A program made the position numbers and the translations under genes. DNA of 64,000 bases from Thalassotalea marina (GTDB taxonomy: Bacteria; Pseudomonadota; Gammaproteobacteria; Enterobacterales; Alteromonadaceae), in assembly GCF_014656435.1 (NCBI RefSeq), contig NZ_BNCK01000001.1, positions 434,001-498,000 on the forward strand. Reading direction: 5' to 3'. Below, piece by piece: positions 63,188-64,000 of this stretch. The stretch's first letter is position 1. Every line of letters begins with the position of its first letter. The notes beneath the pieces were generated by a model. It did no database searches and had not been told where the DNA came from. It saw nothing but the letters and a program-made list of their open reading frames with translations.

Positions 63188-64000
63188 ATGAATATTACTC
63201 AAGCAGGCATTGGTTCAAAATTAGACCTAGAAGGGATAATTGAGGCCTATATAAATGCTGAAGCTATTCCTAGAGAAATTCGCCTTCAGAGAAAAGAAGA
63301 GCGTCTTAACACGGAGCTGTCTGGTGTTGGCCAATTTAAGTCTGCTCTATCTTCTTTTGAATCTATCCTTAAAAAGTTGTCAGATACTAGTGATTTCAAT
63401 AAACAAAATGTTTCAGTAAGCAATGGTGATATTACTGCTGAAACTAACGGTTTCGCCAGCAATGGTAATTTTGAAATCAATGTAGTGCAATTGGCAACTG
63501 GCAGCAAATACCAGTCTCAACTTGTAACATCTGACCCTACTACCGTAGGCTCTGGCACTTTGACGTTTGATGCCGGTGGTAATTCATTTAATGTCGCTAT
63601 TGATGCAACTGATGATTTAAAAGCTATTCGAGACAAAATTAATGAAGCGTCAGACAATATTGGTATTGTTGCCAACGTAATTAATGTGGATGGCGGCTCA
63701 TATCTTACTTACACGTCAGAGCTGACCGGTGCAACAAATAATTTAACTGTAAGCACTTCAGATGCCTCTTTGGCGGCAATTTCCACTTCGGCAACTCAAA
63801 CCCAAACAGCACAAGACGCGATAATTGAGGTTGATGGCAATAGCGTATCTCAAGCGTCAAACGTATTTAAAAACATCATTGAAGACGTCACTATTACCGC
63901 GGTTAAAGAAACGGCAGGTGATAAATCTCAGTTATCGGTAACTCAAGATAAAGAGAATGGTAAGAAGTTAATTGATGATTTTATTAAAAGTTATAATACA
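63188..64000 (+). CDS. fliD: Filament cap protein FliD, N-terminal part (cut by window edge)
   Basis: An ATG at 63188 with AGGAGG eight bases upstream opens a frame that runs 271 codons to the window end without stop. The start MNITQAGIGSKLDLEGIIEA, then LNTELSGVGQFKSALSSFES, FEINVVQLATGSKYQSQLVT and the DDLKAIRDKINEASDNIGIV region match FliD (hook-associated protein 2), which caps the growing filament and guides flagellin assembly. It follows flaG by 33 bases, as usual. The C-terminal half lies outside the window. Confidence 0.95.
   Translation, partial: MNITQAGIGSKLDLEGIIEAYINAEAIPREIRLQRKEERLNTELSGVGQFKSALSSFESILKKLSDTSDFNKQNVSVSNGDITAETNGFASNGNFEINVVQLATGSKYQSQLVTSDPTTVGSGTLTFDAGGNSFNVAIDATDDLKAIRDKINEASDNIGIVANVINVDGGSYLTYTSELTGATNNLTVSTSDASLAAISTSATQTQTAQDAIIEVDGNSVSQASNVFKNIIEDVTITAVKETAGDKSQLSVTQDKENGKKLIDDFIKSYNT

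Noticed and set aside
1-64000. CRISPR arrays, intact prophage, insertion sequences and restriction systems
   Set aside because: Looked for regular short repeats, integrases, transposases and defence genes; none seen.

Overview
The window reads as a chromosomal segment of a marine gammaproteobacterium of the order Alteromonadales, most likely near Colwellia or Thalassotalea. This is inferred from low-GC, AT-rich intergenic DNA, the gene orders rpsU-yqeY-dnaG-rpoD and tkt-epd-pgk-fba, a polar-type flagellar cluster with flgT, flgO and flgP, short flagellins, and many small palindromic intergenic repeats. No phage, plasmid, CRISPR array or intact insertion sequence was seen.

Layout. 1-8.3 kb is an accessory stretch: a partial membrane protein, a membrane-anchored LuxR-type regulator, a TSUP permease, an S41 peptidase divergent from a LysR regulator, a second S41 peptidase that is a lipoprotein, a small lipoprotein and an unknown 511-residue anchored protein. 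8.5-13.5 kb holds a CAU-anticodon tRNA, a large secreted LVIVD/Calx-beta protein with a GlyGly-CTERM tail and, divergent from it, an MbnP/MbnH copper-protein and di-haem-enzyme pair. 13.6-21.9 kb is core: rpoD, dnaG, yqeY, rpsU, tsaD, plsY, folB, folK, uppP. 22-29.6 kb carries an acyl-CoA dehydrogenase, cnoX, a DUF885 lipoprotein, msrA, a 313-bp MITE-like element, DUF3083 and DUF3820 genes and the very short rmf. 29.7-33.9 kb is a complete molybdopterin operon moaA-mobA-moaB-moaC-moaD-moaE-moeB behind a probable Moco riboswitch. 34-42.3 kb holds a hydrolase, DUF481 and MscS genes, then fba, pgk, epd and tkt. 42.3-43.7 kb has a 44-residue exported peptide gene, a palindromic repeat, an unknown exported protein and tRNA-Arg(CCU).

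43.7 kb to the end is flagellar: flgT divergent from flgO-flgP; flgA, and flgM-flgN; cheV-cheR; flgBCDE; flgFGHIJKL; two flagellin genes; flaG; and the start of fliD, cut by the window edge. Promoter-like sites form a coherent hierarchy. Sigma-54 (GG-N10-GC) elements precede flgT, flgO, flgF and the first flagellin. Sigma-28 (TAAA-N15-GCCGATAA-type) elements precede flgM and the second flagellin. The two nearly identical flagellins therefore appear to belong to different regulatory classes.

The most notable items are the MbnP/MbnH pair with its divergent secreted neighbour, the Moco riboswitch whose closing helix covers the moaA ribosome binding site, the differently controlled flagellins, the MITE-like element with nested hairpins, and the terminator-flanked 44-residue peptide gene. 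None is a clear-cut new system from sequence alone; the last is the least explained.
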